From Agrococcus baldri (lineage in GTDB: Bacteria > Actinomycetota > Actinomycetes > Actinomycetales > Microbacteriaceae): a stretch of DNA of 64,000 nucleotides. Where the stretch lies: the NCBI GenBank assembly GCA_007988785.1, contig BJUU01000003.1, positions 1 to 64,000 of the forward strand, given 5' to 3'. Under the pieces are notes generated by a model that was given only the letters and a program-made list of their open reading frames with translations, was not told the DNA's origin and made no database searches. Below are positions 63,850 through 64,000 of this stretch, piece by piece. Position numbers and translations under genes: made by a program. Position 1 is the first letter of the stretch. Every line of letters starts with the position of its first letter.

Positions 63850-64000
63850 TCAGACGGATGCGATGCCGAGCTGATCCAGCATGCGGTCGACGTGGACCGT
63901 GATCTCTTCGCGGACGCGTCGCACGTCCTCCGGCGTCGCGTGCTCGGGATCGTCGAGCTGCCAGTCCTCGTAGTGCTTCCCCGGGTAGATGGGGCACGCG
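63850..64000 (-). CDS. arsC: Arsenate reductase ArsC (LMW-PTP type), C-terminal part
   Basis: The last 49 residues of a gene whose start is right of the window. The segment CPIYPGKHYEDWQLDDP is a hallmark of the actinobacterial arsenate reductase/LMW phosphatase C-terminus (D-x-D-P acidic loop), followed by EDVRRVREEITVHVDRML. It heads the visible part of the arsenic-redox operon. Truncated by the window edge, not broken. Confidence 0.8.
   Translation of the reverse strand, partial: ACPIYPGKHYEDWQLDDPEHATPEDVRRVREEITVHVDRMLDQLGIASV

Overview
The window is very GC-rich, densely coded actinobacterial chromosome. Frequent GTG starts, 1-4 bp start/stop overlaps, paired DUF4190 and DUF2510 proteins, a DUF3073 gene beside sdaA, and the pheA / diacylglycerol kinase / serS / HAD / tRNA-Ser order all point to the family Microbacteriaceae. 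Agrococcus is my best guess at genus, from general resemblance only. The window starts inside a membrane-protein gene and ends inside an arsenate reductase gene.

Region 1 (1-12.5 kb) is housekeeping. It holds purF and purM of purine synthesis, separated by an SDR, an alpha/beta hydrolase and a tdh-kbl threonine-degradation pair. Two small DUF4190 membrane proteins, sdaA, a DUF3073 gene, a pair of overlapping fluoride channels and a TipA-like MerR regulator follow. Threonine to glycine (Tdh/Kbl) and serine to pyruvate (SdaA) put amino-acid catabolism next to purine synthesis, which consumes glycine.

Region 2 (12.6-24.9 kb) has an RND exporter, a DUF2510 protein, a DEAD-box helicase with a long Arg/Asp repeat tail, RecQ overlapping an S4-domain protein, and several enzymes. 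Region 3 (24.9-29.8 kb) is a complete siderophore uptake unit: ATPase, two permeases, binding lipoprotein and siderophore-interacting reductase. It is arranged divergently around a clear DtxR/IdeR-type box.

Region 4 (29.8-42.4 kb) is mostly cell-envelope functions: a CsbD protein, a DHA2 exporter, a VanY-type carboxypeptidase, a 2035-residue Ig-like/FN3 surface protein, a Gly/Ser-rich membrane protein, a CapA protein and an epoxide hydrolase. Two oppositely oriented 20-bp tandem-repeat arrays and one 38-bp array lie here. Region 5 (42.4-53.6 kb) is core metabolism: pgm, pheA, serS, diacylglycerol kinase, HAD and LCP proteins, with a YeeE/TusA thiosulfate-uptake pair inserted.

Region 6 (53.76 kb to the end) is accessory DNA. 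An integrative element lies against the 3' end of tRNA-Ser(GCT): tyrosine integrase, HTH protein, excisionase-like protein, a replication-type protein, a broken small gene, and one cargo gene of 452 residues. The cargo protein has a predicted PD-(D/E)XK nuclease-like domain and is the best candidate for an undescribed system. Beyond it are a MerR/SulP divergent pair and an arsenic-redox operon (arsC fragment, flavin monooxygenase, CoA-disulfide-reductase-like protein, second LMW phosphatase) that enters from beyond the right edge. No second att copy was seen, so the right boundary of the element is unknown.
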